A stretch of DNA of 6,933 bases from Treponema sp. UBA4232 (lineage in GTDB: Bacteria; Spirochaetota; Spirochaetia; Treponematales; Treponemataceae): NCBI GenBank assembly GCA_002396325.1, contig DGXM01000203.1:1-6933 (forward strand), written 5' to 3'. The notes beneath the pieces are model-generated. The model saw only the letters and a list, made by a program, of their open reading frames with translations. It was not told where the DNA came from and searched no databases. Below, in pieces: positions 1 through 6,721 of this stretch. The translations under genes were made by a program, and so were the position numbers. Each line of letters begins with the position of its first letter. Positions within the stretch are counted from its first letter, which is position 1.

Positions 1-183
1 GAACCCGCCGCTCCCGTCATCCCGGGTCTGCCGCTATCGTCATCCCGAACTTGATTCGGGATCTCCCCTGTGTAAGAGATGCTGAAACAAGTTCAGCATG
101 ACTCCCCGTGTCATCCCGAACATGCCGCTGCCGTCATCCAGAACTTGATTCGGGATCTCCTTTGAAAGAGATGCTGAATTCGG
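1..183. repeat. Cluster of nested dispersed hairpin repeats
   Basis: One complete unit spans 39-102 and a second, right-truncated unit spans 133-183; partial left ends lie at 16-24 and 110-121. The complete unit has two hairpins. The left one (42-62) pairs ATCCCGAA with TTCGGGAT around loop CTTGA. The right one (79-99) pairs ATGCTGAA with TTCAGCAT around loop ACAAG. The unit starts GTCAT (39-43) and ends ATGAC (98-102), and the inner edges ATCTC (61-65) and GAGAT (76-80) also mirror each other, so the two halves are diverged inverted copies. A 16-base leader GCCGCTnnCGTCATCC, or a close variant, occurs three times (7-22, 30-45, 124-139), so the array grew by repeated insertion or duplication. 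Similar intergenic palindromes occur in several bacterial groups, and this probably belongs to such a REP- or MITE-like family. No coding potential was recognised. Confidence 0.8.
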
Positions 184-235
184 CACTAAGCTCCACGGCC
201 CGAAATCCAAGTTCTCGATTCCAACTATTTTTCGA
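184..235. other. Intergenic stretch with no recognised feature
   Basis: This spacer lies between the repeat cluster and the promoter of the first cyclase. I see no ribosome binding site followed by an open frame, no strong hairpin and no T-run. It may contain upstream regulatory sites that cannot be identified from one sequence. Confidence 0.4.
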
Positions 236-264
236 TTGAAAACCATCAAAATCTGTGATAGCAT
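236..264 (+). promoter_or_regulatory. Sigma70-type promoter of the first cyclase gene
   Basis: The -35 box is TTGAAA (236-241, 5 of 6 to consensus). A 17-nt spacer follows, then the -10 box TAGCAT (259-264, 4 of 6), preceded by TGA (256-258), which makes it an extended -10. The predicted start is near 271, giving a leader of about 35 nt before the ATG at 306. Boxes, spacing and position agree, but this is a prediction from sequence only. Confidence 0.55.
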
Positions 265-294
265 ATCTTTATGAATTAGCACATTTTTAAAGCC

Positions 295-300
295 GGAGAG
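295..300 (+). promoter_or_regulatory. Ribosome binding site of the first cyclase
   Basis: GGAGAG lies 5 nt before the ATG at 306. It supports that codon as the start, and no better upstream start is seen in the frame. Confidence 0.7.
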
Positions 301-305
301 ATTCT

Positions 306-2012
306 ATGACGTACTATTATCAGGCTCTTTTCACGATTTCCCTTTTGCTTTCGCTGGCATACACCGTCAAATGGCGGCGGAGATACAACGTATATTTCAC
401 CCTTGAATTCACGGTGCTGCCGATTGCCTGTTTCGGTTATCTTCAGGAGCAGATTGCAACAACTCTGGATCACATCATATTGGCAAAGCAGCTTTCGTAT
501 CTCGGAGGCACGTTCGGCACTCTCTTTATGACGCTCTGCATCTGCTATCTGTGCAAATTCAATCTGAGCAAAAACATACGGCGCATACTCTTCGCAATCA
601 TTTTCATGATTTACCTGACCATTCTCATCATTCCGCAGACAAACTTTTTTTACCGCGACATGTCTGTCAACGTGGTGAACGGAGTCACTGTGTTTTCAAA
701 AAAATACGGACCGGCGCACGTTGTATTCAACGTGATTCTTTTCGCTTTGTTCACACTGAACTTCATCGCCGTTCTGCGGGGCATGAGAAAAAGATACGAT
801 GTCTCGCTCACCACAACCGTGCTTCTGTTCATTGCAGTCCTTACAAATTTCGTGGCATTTTTCTTCGGGCGCATGTTCCTGAAAAATTTGGAGCTCATCC
901 CCATCGGATACGTGGCCAGCCAGATTCTGATGCTCTTCCTTCCCGAGCGGATGGTGCTTTACAATGTTGACGACACGCTTGTCGATGTTTCCGTTGAACG
1001 CGGCGACATTGCCATCATCTCGCTGGACAAAAAAAAGCACTTTCTGGGCTGCAACTCCGTGGCAAAGGAATTTTTCCCGCAGCTCAACAGGCTTAAGATA
1101 GACGAAAATCTTCTTTCCGGCGACGATTTCTGCCAACGCATTTCCACATGGGCCGGAATGGTGAAAAAAGAAAACGGCAAAGTGGGACGGCTCTACGGAA
1201 CGGGCGGAAAATATTACAAAGTAATCGGAGACGTAATCAGAAACGGTTCGGGGCTGAGGGGGTACAACTTTATGATTACCGACGACACCCAGCAGCAGAA
1301 TTACCTCAGGCTCATCCGAAACTACAACGCCACACTTGAAAAGGATGTTGAAAAGAAGACAAAGGAAATTGTCGAAATAAACGACATCTTCGGCAAAAAT
1401 GTCTCACCGCAGATCCGCGACTATCTTTTGAAGGGAAACATTTCTCTCGGCGGCGAAAAAAGAGAGGCCACGGTTATGTTCTGCGACATCCGCGGTTTCA
1501 CGACGCTTTCCGAAAACATGGCCGGAGAAAAAGTGGTGCAGCTTTTGAACACATATTTCACGGGACTCGAAAAATGCATTACCGCAAACAACGGAGTCAT
1601 CAACAAATACATAGGAGATGCAGTGATGGCACTCTTCGGCGTACCCATTCCTTCCGACACACATCAGAAAGACGCCTACCAGGCCGCCCTTGCCATGAGA
1701 AAAGAACTGGTTGAACTGAACAAGGAATTCAAGAAAAAAGGACTGCCGGAGCTTAGATTCGGAATCGGACTCCACTCAGGCACACTGCTTGCGGGAAACA
1801 TCGGTGCAGCCAGCAGAATGGAATACACAGTGATTGGAGACACGGTAAACACGGCAAGCCGCATCGAAGGTCTCTGCAAGACCTACAAATCCGACCTGCT
1901 CATTTCATCTTCAACCGCAGACGCACTCACAAAATCAGGCATACAACTCAAATTCGTGGCAGACGCAGCCATCCGTGGACGCAGTGAAAAAGTGGAACTT
2001 TACTCCGACTGA
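306..2012 (+). CDS. Membrane 7TM-PAS class III adenylate cyclase (paralog 1)
   Basis: The 568-residue protein is predicted to convert ATP to cAMP at the inner membrane in response to a signal read by its N-terminal half. About seven hydrophobic segments fill residues 5-213, a layout like the 7TM sensor region found before PAS domains in histidine kinases. A PAS-like segment follows (about 225-328), then a charged helical linker (about 330-360) and the short FGKNVSPQIRDYLL stretch that usually precedes class III catalytic domains. The catalytic domain spans about 385-565. Metal-binding Asp are D394 (in MFCDIRGF) and D438 (in GDAVMALFG). K434 and T508 (in EYTVIGD) fit the adenine-selecting pair of class IIIb enzymes, and N515 and R519 are the transition-state residues. 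All are present, so it should be active, and ATP is likelier than GTP as substrate. The class IIIb Thr is typical of bicarbonate-responsive cyclases, but that response is not shown here. The signal sensed is unknown. Its stop overlaps the convergent gene by 13 bp. Confidence 0.9.
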   Translation: MTYYYQALFTISLLLSLAYTVKWRRRYNVYFTLEFTVLPIACFGYLQEQIATTLDHIILAKQLSYLGGTFGTLFMTLCICYLCKFNLSKNIRRILFAIIFMIYLTILIIPQTNFFYRDMSVNVVNGVTVFSKKYGPAHVVFNVILFALFTLNFIAVLRGMRKRYDVSLTTTVLLFIAVLTNFVAFFFGRMFLKNLELIPIGYVASQILMLFLPERMVLYNVDDTLVDVSVERGDIAIISLDKKKHFLGCNSVAKEFFPQLNRLKIDENLLSGDDFCQRISTWAGMVKKENGKVGRLYGTGGKYYKVIGDVIRNGSGLRGYNFMITDDTQQQNYLRLIRNYNATLEKDVEKKTKEIVEINDIFGKNVSPQIRDYLLKGNISLGGEKREATVMFCDIRGFTTLSENMAGEKVVQLLNTYFTGLEKCITANNGVINKYIGDAVMALFGVPIPSDTHQKDAYQAALAMRKELVELNKEFKKKGLPELRFGIGLHSGTLLAGNIGAASRMEYTVIGDTVNTASRIEGLCKTYKSDLLISSSTADALTKSGIQLKFVADAAIRGRSEKVELYSD

Positions 2013-2395
2013 CCCCATGTGTCTTCCTGCGGCAAAGAAGACGCCGGCATATTCGTCTTGGGTTTTTCAGGCTCATTTTTCATGGCCGCCTCAGCCTTTT
2101 TACCCGCAGGAAGATAGTGTCCCAATGCACGGGAATCAAGCTTTGACGCAAGATTGAAACGGTCAATCACCCATGTGCAGATTTTTGTAAACAGAATCAT
2201 ACCGATTACAAGCCCCGCAAAGAAGCAAACCATCCACACAATCAGAATGACGGAATTCGGTTCCTGTTTTCCAAGCAGCTTGAAATAAACAATGGAAGAA
2301 AGAATAATCAGTGCCAAAATGATTGCCAGTGTCATCACTATATTCACAATAGTGGATATGATTGTAAACAACGCAGTATAAGTTTTCTTATTCAT
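2000..2395 (-). CDS. Small two-helix membrane protein, function unknown
   Basis: This 131-residue protein has a short basic N-terminus (MNKK), a long hydrophobic stretch at about 7-38 and a second at about 48-71. A charged segment follows, then a Pro/Glu/Lys-rich tail (about 98-131) with no expected fold. It has no lipobox, cleavable signal or catalytic motif I can recognise. The ATG at 2393-2395 is preceded by AGGAGA (complement of 2401-2406) at 5 nt spacing, a good ribosome binding site. It is the last gene of the operon, 12 bp after the lspA stop. Small proteins beside lspA in treponemes have sometimes been named as leader-peptide processing proteins; I recall this only loosely and see no peptidase residues here, so I assign no function. 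Its final 13 bp overlap the end of the convergent cyclase gene. Confidence 0.7.
   Translation of the reverse strand: MNKKTYTALFTIISTIVNIVMTLAIILALIILSSIVYFKLLGKQEPNSVILIVWMVCFFAGLVIGMILFTKICTWVIDRFNLASKLDSRALGHYLPAGKKAEAAMKNEPEKPKTNMPASSLPQEDTWGQSE
2038..2067 (+). terminator. Possible terminator of the first cyclase, inside the opposing gene
   Basis: On the + strand AAGACG (2038-2043) pairs with CGTCTT (2054-2059) around a 10-nt loop, followed by GGG and TTTTT (2063-2067). A competing hairpin, GTCTTC (2021-2026) with GAAGAC (2037-2042), uses the same central bases. The stem is short and GGG interrupts the approach to the T-run, so this is a weak candidate. It lies within the 3' end of the oppositely oriented small membrane protein gene. 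Confidence 0.3.
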
Positions 2396-2407
2396 AAAAA
2401 TCTCCTG

Positions 2408-3007
2408 TCAATTTCCTTCTTTCGCCTTTTTGCTGTCCTTGGAAATCTGCATTATAAAGCTGATTACAAAAAGGATTCCGCACACCACAACCGCCGAGTC
2501 TGCCACGTTGAATGTGGGCCATCTTTTTTCAGGAAAGTAAATGGGAAAATAGCAGTCAATAAAATCGACAACTCCATCCGGGCGGAAAAAGCGGTCAATG
2601 AGATTACCGAGTCCTCCTCCGAGCACACCGCAGATGGACCATCTTTGCAGACGGTCGAATTCGTTATTGCGGAAATAAATCACAAACACAGCCACAATCA
2701 AAATGAGGGGCATATAGGAAAAAAGCACGGTACGCCAGGAAGCGGGGAGTCCAGAGCCAAAACTGAATGCAACGGCAGGATTTCTCACGTGAATAAGGCG
2801 GATCCAGTCACCCAGCACAGGAATCATGTAATTTTCACTGTTTTGTCCGTAATACGGAGCCAAATCGCTGCGGGCAATATAATGCACCACCAGGAATTTC
2901 GTAATCTGATCCGCCAGAATGACAACAGACGTCAAAATCAGCGGCAACAGTTTTTCTTTAAGACCGGATTTTCCGGCCACTTCAATTTCTTTTTCTTTGT
3001 CTTTCAT
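2408..3007 (-). CDS. lspA: Lipoprotein signal peptidase (signal peptidase II)
   Basis: LspA is an inner-membrane aspartyl protease that removes the signal peptide from prolipoproteins after the lipobox Cys has been lipidated. The 199-residue protein shows the family's conserved blocks in order: ADQITK (D33, K37) in the first helix, NPAVAFSFG (N76), GGGLGNLIDR (N135, D138), VVDFID (147-151) and FNVADSAVVV (N167, D170). D138 and D170 are the catalytic pair, equivalent to D102 and D129 of the Bacillus subtilis enzyme. Four hydrophobic segments lie at about 20-41, 94-112, 123-137 and 168-188. It is longer than many homologs, with a charged N-terminal extension of about 20 residues and 32 residues between the catalytic Asp, against 27 in B. 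subtilis. The ribosome binding site is weak (TAGG, about 5 nt before the ATG), so its translation may depend on coupling to the Nif3 gene 16 bp upstream. Confidence 0.95.
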   Translation of the reverse strand: MKDKEKEIEVAGKSGLKEKLLPLILTSVVILADQITKFLVVHYIARSDLAPYYGQNSENYMIPVLGDWIRLIHVRNPAVAFSFGSGLPASWRTVLFSYMPLILIVAVFVIYFRNNEFDRLQRWSICGVLGGGLGNLIDRFFRPDGVVDFIDCYFPIYFPEKRWPTFNVADSAVVVCGILFVISFIMQISKDSKKAKEGN

Positions 3008-3023
3008 ACTAACCTACAATATA

Positions 3024-3791
3024 CTAAAGTCCCGTTGGAAAGTCTATAAAAACCGTTTCAATGCCGGTCTCTTTTTTCAATTTTTCAGCCACAAGACGCA
3101 CACCCACAGTCTCAGTCTGATAATGGCCGCCCTCAATCACCGTCATTCCAAGCTCCTTGATGAGATGAAAATCCTGATGCAGCACTTCACCGGTGATATA
3201 CGCGTCAACACCCTCTTTCCATGCCTGTGTCACATCGTCTCCGGCCTGGCCTGAAATAAGCGCCACCGTGGAGATTTTCTGTGCGCCGAACGGATAGATT
3301 CTTGCAGGAAACTCGCCCTCAGGGAAAAGACGCAGAACAACATCCTCAACGGAAAGACTCTCCTCAAATCTTCCCATTGCGCCGATTGTCATTCCCCGCC
3401 ACTCACCGAAAGGCTTAATGTCTTTGAGACCCATTCTGCGGGCCATGCCGAAGTTGTTTCCGACCTCCTCATTTGCATCAAGCGGAAGATGGCTGGCATA
3501 AAGAGCAATGTCGCTGCTGATGAACGCCGAAATTCTTTTGTAAAGGGATCCTGTCACAGGTTCGGGACGACCCCAGAAAAGACCGTGGTGGGTAAAAAGC
3601 ATATCTGCCCCCAACTCTGCGGCTGTACGGGCTGTGTACTCGCAGGCATCGGTTGCAAACGCCACTTTTTTCACTGGCTTTGAAGAAAGTCCGGCATTTT
3701 GAATCTGCAGACCGTTCAACGAAGAATCGCCCCTGAATTTTTCAGGATGCAAAAATGAATCGAAGTATTCAGAAAGCTCCTTTACCGTCAT
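3024..3791 (-). CDS. Nif3/YbgI-family dinuclear metal centre protein
   Basis: This 255-residue protein belongs to the Nif3-like family (YbgI, YqfO), often labelled GTP cyclohydrolase I type 2 homolog. The family forms toroidal hexamers with two metal ions per subunit, and its physiological reaction is not settled. All expected metal ligands are visible: H68-H69 in FTHHG, H101 and D105 in ASHLPLDAN, and H223 and E227 in EGGHYQTE. The length matches the short form that lacks the PII-like insert. I chose the ATG at 3789-3791 because GGAGG (complement of 3801-3805) lies 9 nt upstream and MTVKELSEYFDSFL is a typical family N-terminus. An in-frame start at 3830 would add 13 residues and overlap the upstream gene by 38 bp. 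With the chosen start, 1 nt separates this gene from the preceding stop, so translational coupling is likely. Confidence 0.9.
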   Translation of the reverse strand: MTVKELSEYFDSFLHPEKFRGDSSLNGLQIQNAGLSSKPVKKVAFATDACEYTARTAAELGADMLFTHHGLFWGRPEPVTGSLYKRISAFISSDIALYASHLPLDANEEVGNNFGMARRMGLKDIKPFGEWRGMTIGAMGRFEESLSVEDVVLRLFPEGEFPARIYPFGAQKISTVALISGQAGDDVTQAWKEGVDAYITGEVLHQDFHLIKELGMTVIEGGHYQTETVGVRLVAEKLKKETGIETVFIDFPTGL

Positions 3792-3792
3792 A

Positions 3793-4872
3793 TCAGTCTT
3801 CCTCCGAAGCAGTTTTCTTTGCGCCGGCATTATTCATCACAATCTCAACTGAGTTTGCAAGATGGCTTGCCATATAAAAAGTACCGTCTCTTTCAAAGCC
3901 AAGCAGTTTGGCAAGCAGGGGACAGGTTGCATCGATTGGTCCGTAACCGGGAGTCTTGTACTGCTTCACCTGGGAAAAATCAAAAAACACATCAACACCG
4001 GAAGACTCCGTGTTTGAAATCTTTCCATAAGCATCGTTCTGAAGACCGTCGCCCACAACCGCAATCAAGCCATCCGGATCAAGGTTCAGCACAAGAAGAA
4101 GAGCCTCGTACTGCCTTGCAAAATGCGCCGATTTGTTTTTCACGACTTCCGCATATCTTTCAGCATCGTTATTTTTCACACGTGACAAAGCGGCCCTGCG
4201 CAGGGGTTTGAAATCAAGAATAGAGTCGAACCATCCAGCCTCTTTTCCGAAAAACTCCCCTGCATACACATTGAAACCGTCATGGGCAAGTTTCACGAAA
4301 AAGGGCTCGTAGTAATCGAGAGTGGAACATTCGCCGGGAATAAACACCACGGTCTTTGCCGCCGCGGAAGATGATGAAACGAATGCCGCATCAGTAGAAT
4401 AATAATGACGGACAAAAAGAGTCTTAGGCTCAAACGGCTTTTCATATTCAACAAAACCATGGTCGAATCCGCCTGTATATTCCGTTGTTTCCATCTTCAC
4501 CGCATATTTTTTTTCGCGGTCGATTTTCACGGGTCTGTAGAGCACCAAAAGCACAATGCAGGCTGCCGACAACAGAAGATTCAAGAGCGACACCAGCGTA
4601 AAAAGCACACCGTAATGATCCACCACAAGATTTGCGGAAAAACGCAGCAGGGCACGCACGTTCCAGATGGTGACAAAAAAAGCGAGAAGCATAACAACGC
4701 CGCTTGTAACGGAAAGCCCGAATGCCAAAACATTCAAAATCGAAAACACAAAAGTCACCAGAGGCACTGTGGCCAACGGATCCATCTGGGCAGGTCTTGT
4801 AAATATAACCCTCGCACACGAAATGGCAAGCAGGAGCAAAAGCATAAGCTCACATAAAGTCTGATTTGTCAT
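3793..4872 (-). CDS. Membrane protein with degenerate alpha/beta-hydrolase-like domain
   Basis: I do not recognise this 359-residue protein by name. Residues 1-112 contain about four hydrophobic segments (about 6-24, 33-52, 57-75, 88-112). The rest is soluble and resembles an alpha/beta-hydrolase: KTVVFIPGECS (173-183) sits where the strand and oxyanion loop would be, followed by a helix and FNVYAGEFFG (200-209). LIAVVGDGLQND (269-280) sits where the nucleophile elbow would be. The usual G-x-S-x-G is absent; G276 replaces the nucleophilic Ser, so the domain is probably non-catalytic or has a shifted active site. H337 could be a relic of the catalytic His. The fold assignment is an inference from pattern, not a database match. 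The frame stays open to a TTG at 4983, but the ATG at 4870-4872 directly precedes the membrane domain and fits the promoter. It has no Shine-Dalgarno sequence, consistent with leaderless translation. It is the first gene of the operon. Confidence 0.65.
   Translation of the reverse strand: MTNQTLCELMLLLLLAISCARVIFTRPAQMDPLATVPLVTFVFSILNVLAFGLSVTSGVVMLLAFFVTIWNVRALLRFSANLVVDHYGVLFTLVSLLNLLLSAACIVLLVLYRPVKIDREKKYAVKMETTEYTGGFDHGFVEYEKPFEPKTLFVRHYYSTDAAFVSSSSAAAKTVVFIPGECSTLDYYEPFFVKLAHDGFNVYAGEFFGKEAGWFDSILDFKPLRRAALSRVKNNDAERYAEVVKNKSAHFARQYEALLLVLNLDPDGLIAVVGDGLQNDAYGKISNTESSGVDVFFDFSQVKQYKTPGYGPIDATCPLLAKLLGFERDGTFYMASHLANSVEIVMNNAGAKKTASEED
3801..3805 (-). promoter_or_regulatory. Ribosome binding site that fixes the Nif3-family start
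   Basis: The - strand reads GGAGG here, 9 nt before the ATG at 3789-3791. It lies inside the last codons of the preceding gene. Its position selects the shorter start over the in-frame start at 3830. Confidence 0.7.
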
Positions 4873-4879
4873 ACGGAAC

Positions 4880-4908
4880 AGTATAGCAGAAATGCGGGGC
4901 TTATTCAA
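4880..4908 (-). promoter_or_regulatory. Promoter of the four-gene operon, predicted leaderless
   Basis: On the - strand the -35 box is TTGAAT (complement of 4903-4908, 4 of 6), followed by a 17-nt spacer and TATACT (complement of 4880-4885, 5 of 6), preceded by TGC (4886-4888) as an extended -10. Only 7 nt separate the -10 box from the ATG, so transcription should start at 4873 or 4872, that is one base before or on the A of the start codon. No Shine-Dalgarno sequence is present, which is what a leaderless mRNA would show. Confidence 0.6.
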
Positions 4909-4917
4909 CTTTGAAAG

Positions 4918-4947
4918 AAAAAGATGCGGGCCAAAGATGCCGACATC
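4918..4947 (-). terminator. Probable rho-independent terminator of the second cyclase
   Basis: On the - strand GATGT pairs with GCATC (with one G-T wobble) and, after one C-C mismatch, GGC pairs with GCC around a 7-nt loop. The hairpin covers 4923-4947 and is followed directly by TTTTT (complement of 4918-4922). It starts about 40 nt after the cyclase stop and ends about 10 nt before the -35 box of the next promoter, so it would separate the two transcription units. Confidence 0.5.
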
Positions 4948-4986
4948 CCTGAAAGCCGGTTTTTCACGGACTTCCATGCGCAAGAG

Positions 4987-6696
4987 TCAGTCGGTCCAAA
5001 GCCCCACTTTTTCCACGCGTCCGCGGATGTCGGAATTGTCCACGAAGTTGAGGTTCACGCCGTGCTTTTTCATAAGGGCTTCTGCGGTAGTCTCGGAAAC
5101 AAGAAGGTCTGTCTTGTAGTTCTTGCACAGGCCTTCGATGCGGCTTGCGGTGTTCACAGTGTCGCCGATGACCGTATATTCCATGCGTGTTTCGGCCCCT
5201 ATGTTTCCCGCAAGCAGGGTTCCGGAATGAAGTCCTATTCCGAAGCGCAGTGCGGGGAGTCCCTCGGCGGCAAACGATTTGTTCATCTCAACAAGGGCGC
5301 TCTTCATGTCTTTTGCGGCAAGGAAGGCATCAAGTTCGTGTCTTTCAGAAGGAATGGGAACACCGAACAGAGCCATCACCGCATCTCCGATGTATTTGTT
5401 TATGACTCCGTTGTGGCGGGCAATGCACTTTTCAAGACCTGTGAAATACTCATTCAAAAGCCGCACCACTTTTTCGCTCGGCATGTTCTCAGAAAGAGTC
5501 GTGAATCCCCTGATGTCGCAGAACATAACAGTGGCGAAAAGTTTTTCCCCTCCCAAATGGATGTTTCCTTTAAGAAGATAATCGCGGATCTGCGGCGAGA
5601 CATTTTTCCCGAAGATGTCGTTTATCTGGATGATTTCCTTGGTCTTCTTTTCAACATCGCGCTCCAAATCCGCATTGTAGCGGTTAATCACTTCTATATA
5701 CTTCTGATTCTGAGTGTCGTCGCTTATCACGAACTGGAATCCCCTTTTCTTTCCAGCATCGAAAAGATAGTTCACATCAACAAGATAGATGCGCTCGCCT
5801 TTTTTGTAATAAAATTTGTCATTGTTTTCGTCTGTGGAAAATGCATCAATCCACGGAAGGAAAATTCCTGCAAGAGACGCATCGGACTTTATGCTCTGGT
5901 CAATCCGAAGATTTTCAAAGCCTTCGAAAATATCCACCGCAGTACGGTTGCTTCCCAGATAACGCATTTTGGAATCAAGGGAAATGAAGCCCGTGTCTCC
6001 GGTTTCAACTATGGATTCAATCGAAGTGTCTGAAATGTCGTACATGGAAGTGCGGTGTGCAATCAAAAGATAGACAAACTGGGCAATCACATATCCGAAC
6101 GGTGCAAGTTCCATTTTGTTTCCAACGATTTTTTCGCCGAAAAAAAAGACGACGGTCACAAGTTCAGGAATGAAAAGCATCGTCACCGAGATTCTGGGAA
6201 CATCTTTCTTTTTTATAAAACTGTAGATTATCGCTGTAAAAGAGGATATGAAATAGACCATCACCAGAACATAAAAAACGCTGTGCCACGGTCCGTAGGT
6301 TTTGCTTACAATCAGACCGTCCCTCCATACAGCACTTATCTCTTTGTAAAAAAGTGGAGACTCGCCAATCGTCATAACAGAAAGATACACGACCATACTT
6401 GCACAGACGAGCAATAATTTAATCCATTTTGGAATTCGGATTTTGCACATTTCGAACACGTTCCAGGTTATGAAAAGGAGAAGAAAACAACCTCCAAGGT
6501 AAATTATTTTCTGGGCAAGAATATACTCCTCAAGCACCACGGCCTGACTTTTGAACACATATCCAAATGCGGCCAAAGGAACAAATACAAAAATCAACGA
6601 CAAATTCACGTTAAAATGTTTATGCCACATGTAAACATAAAGCACCGTAAAAACAATGGAAATCCAAAACAGAACGATATAACAACTCTCAACCAT
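4987..6696 (-). CDS. Membrane 7TM-PAS class III adenylate cyclase (paralog 2)
   Basis: The 569-residue protein aligns with the other cyclase in this window along its whole length with only a few single-residue gaps. It has the same order: about seven membrane segments (about 6-213), a PAS-like domain (about 226-327), a charged helical linker and a class III catalytic domain (about 385-566). Catalytic residues fall at identical positions: metal-binding D394 and D438, adenine-selecting K434 and T508, and transition-state N515 and R519. It should therefore make cAMP as a class IIIb enzyme. The sensor half matches paralog 1 far less well than the catalytic half, suggesting a different signal. I chose the ATG at 6694-6696 because it aligns with the paralog's first residue and has GGGAAGG 7 nt upstream. 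In-frame GTG codons at 6759 and directly before the ATG are less likely. It appears to be a single-gene unit with its own promoter and terminator. Confidence 0.9.
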   Translation of the reverse strand: MVESCYIVLFWISIVFTVLYVYMWHKHFNVNLSLIFVFVPLAAFGYVFKSQAVVLEEYILAQKIIYLGGCFLLLFITWNVFEMCKIRIPKWIKLLLVCASMVVYLSVMTIGESPLFYKEISAVWRDGLIVSKTYGPWHSVFYVLVMVYFISSFTAIIYSFIKKKDVPRISVTMLFIPELVTVVFFFGEKIVGNKMELAPFGYVIAQFVYLLIAHRTSMYDISDTSIESIVETGDTGFISLDSKMRYLGSNRTAVDIFEGFENLRIDQSIKSDASLAGIFLPWIDAFSTDENNDKFYYKKGERIYLVDVNYLFDAGKKRGFQFVISDDTQNQKYIEVINRYNADLERDVEKKTKEIIQINDIFGKNVSPQIRDYLLKGNIHLGGEKLFATVMFCDIRGFTTLSENMPSEKVVRLLNEYFTGLEKCIARHNGVINKYIGDAVMALFGVPIPSERHELDAFLAAKDMKSALVEMNKSFAAEGLPALRFGIGLHSGTLLAGNIGAETRMEYTVIGDTVNTASRIEGLCKNYKTDLLVSETTAEALMKKHGVNLNFVDNSDIRGRVEKVGLWTD

Positions 6697-6703
6697 CACA
6701 CAA

Positions 6704-6721
6704 CCTTCCCTGACGAGGGAA
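6704..6721 (-). promoter_or_regulatory. Hairpin covering part of the second cyclase's ribosome binding site
   Basis: On the - strand TTCCCT (complement of 6716-6721) pairs perfectly with AGGGAA (complement of 6706-6711) around loop CGTC. The 3' arm contains most of the GGGAAGG ribosome binding site (complement of 6704-6710), which lies 7 nt before the ATG. A folded leader would partly hide the site. Just upstream, GAGG could pair instead with CCTC of the 5' arm. Any regulatory role is inference. Confidence 0.45.

Noticed and set aside
1..183. CRISPR-like array
   Set aside because: Repeats are palindromic with irregular spacing and truncated copies, without uniform unique spacers. They fit a dispersed hairpin repeat instead.
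40..282. 80-residue open frame on the - strand across the repeat cluster
   Set aside because: Most of it is encoded by the hairpin repeats, and it runs through the first cyclase's promoter; no ribosome binding site or family motif was seen.
696..1136. 146-residue open frame on the - strand
   Set aside because: It is antisense to the sensor half of the first cyclase and its sequence shows no recognisable domain.
3792..3830. Longer N-terminus for the Nif3-family protein, starting at 3830
   Set aside because: It adds a 13-residue basic stretch not expected in the family and overlaps the upstream gene, while GGAGG is correctly placed for the ATG at 3789-3791.
4873..4983. Extension of the hydrolase-like membrane protein to a TTG at 4983 or ATG at 4977
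   Set aside because: The added residues are encoded by the terminator and promoter region, and neither codon has a ribosome binding site.
4924..6033. 369-residue open frame on the + strand
   Set aside because: It lies antisense to the catalytic and PAS regions of the second cyclase and has no family motif, membrane pattern or convincing ribosome binding site. It is a shadow of the real gene's codon use.
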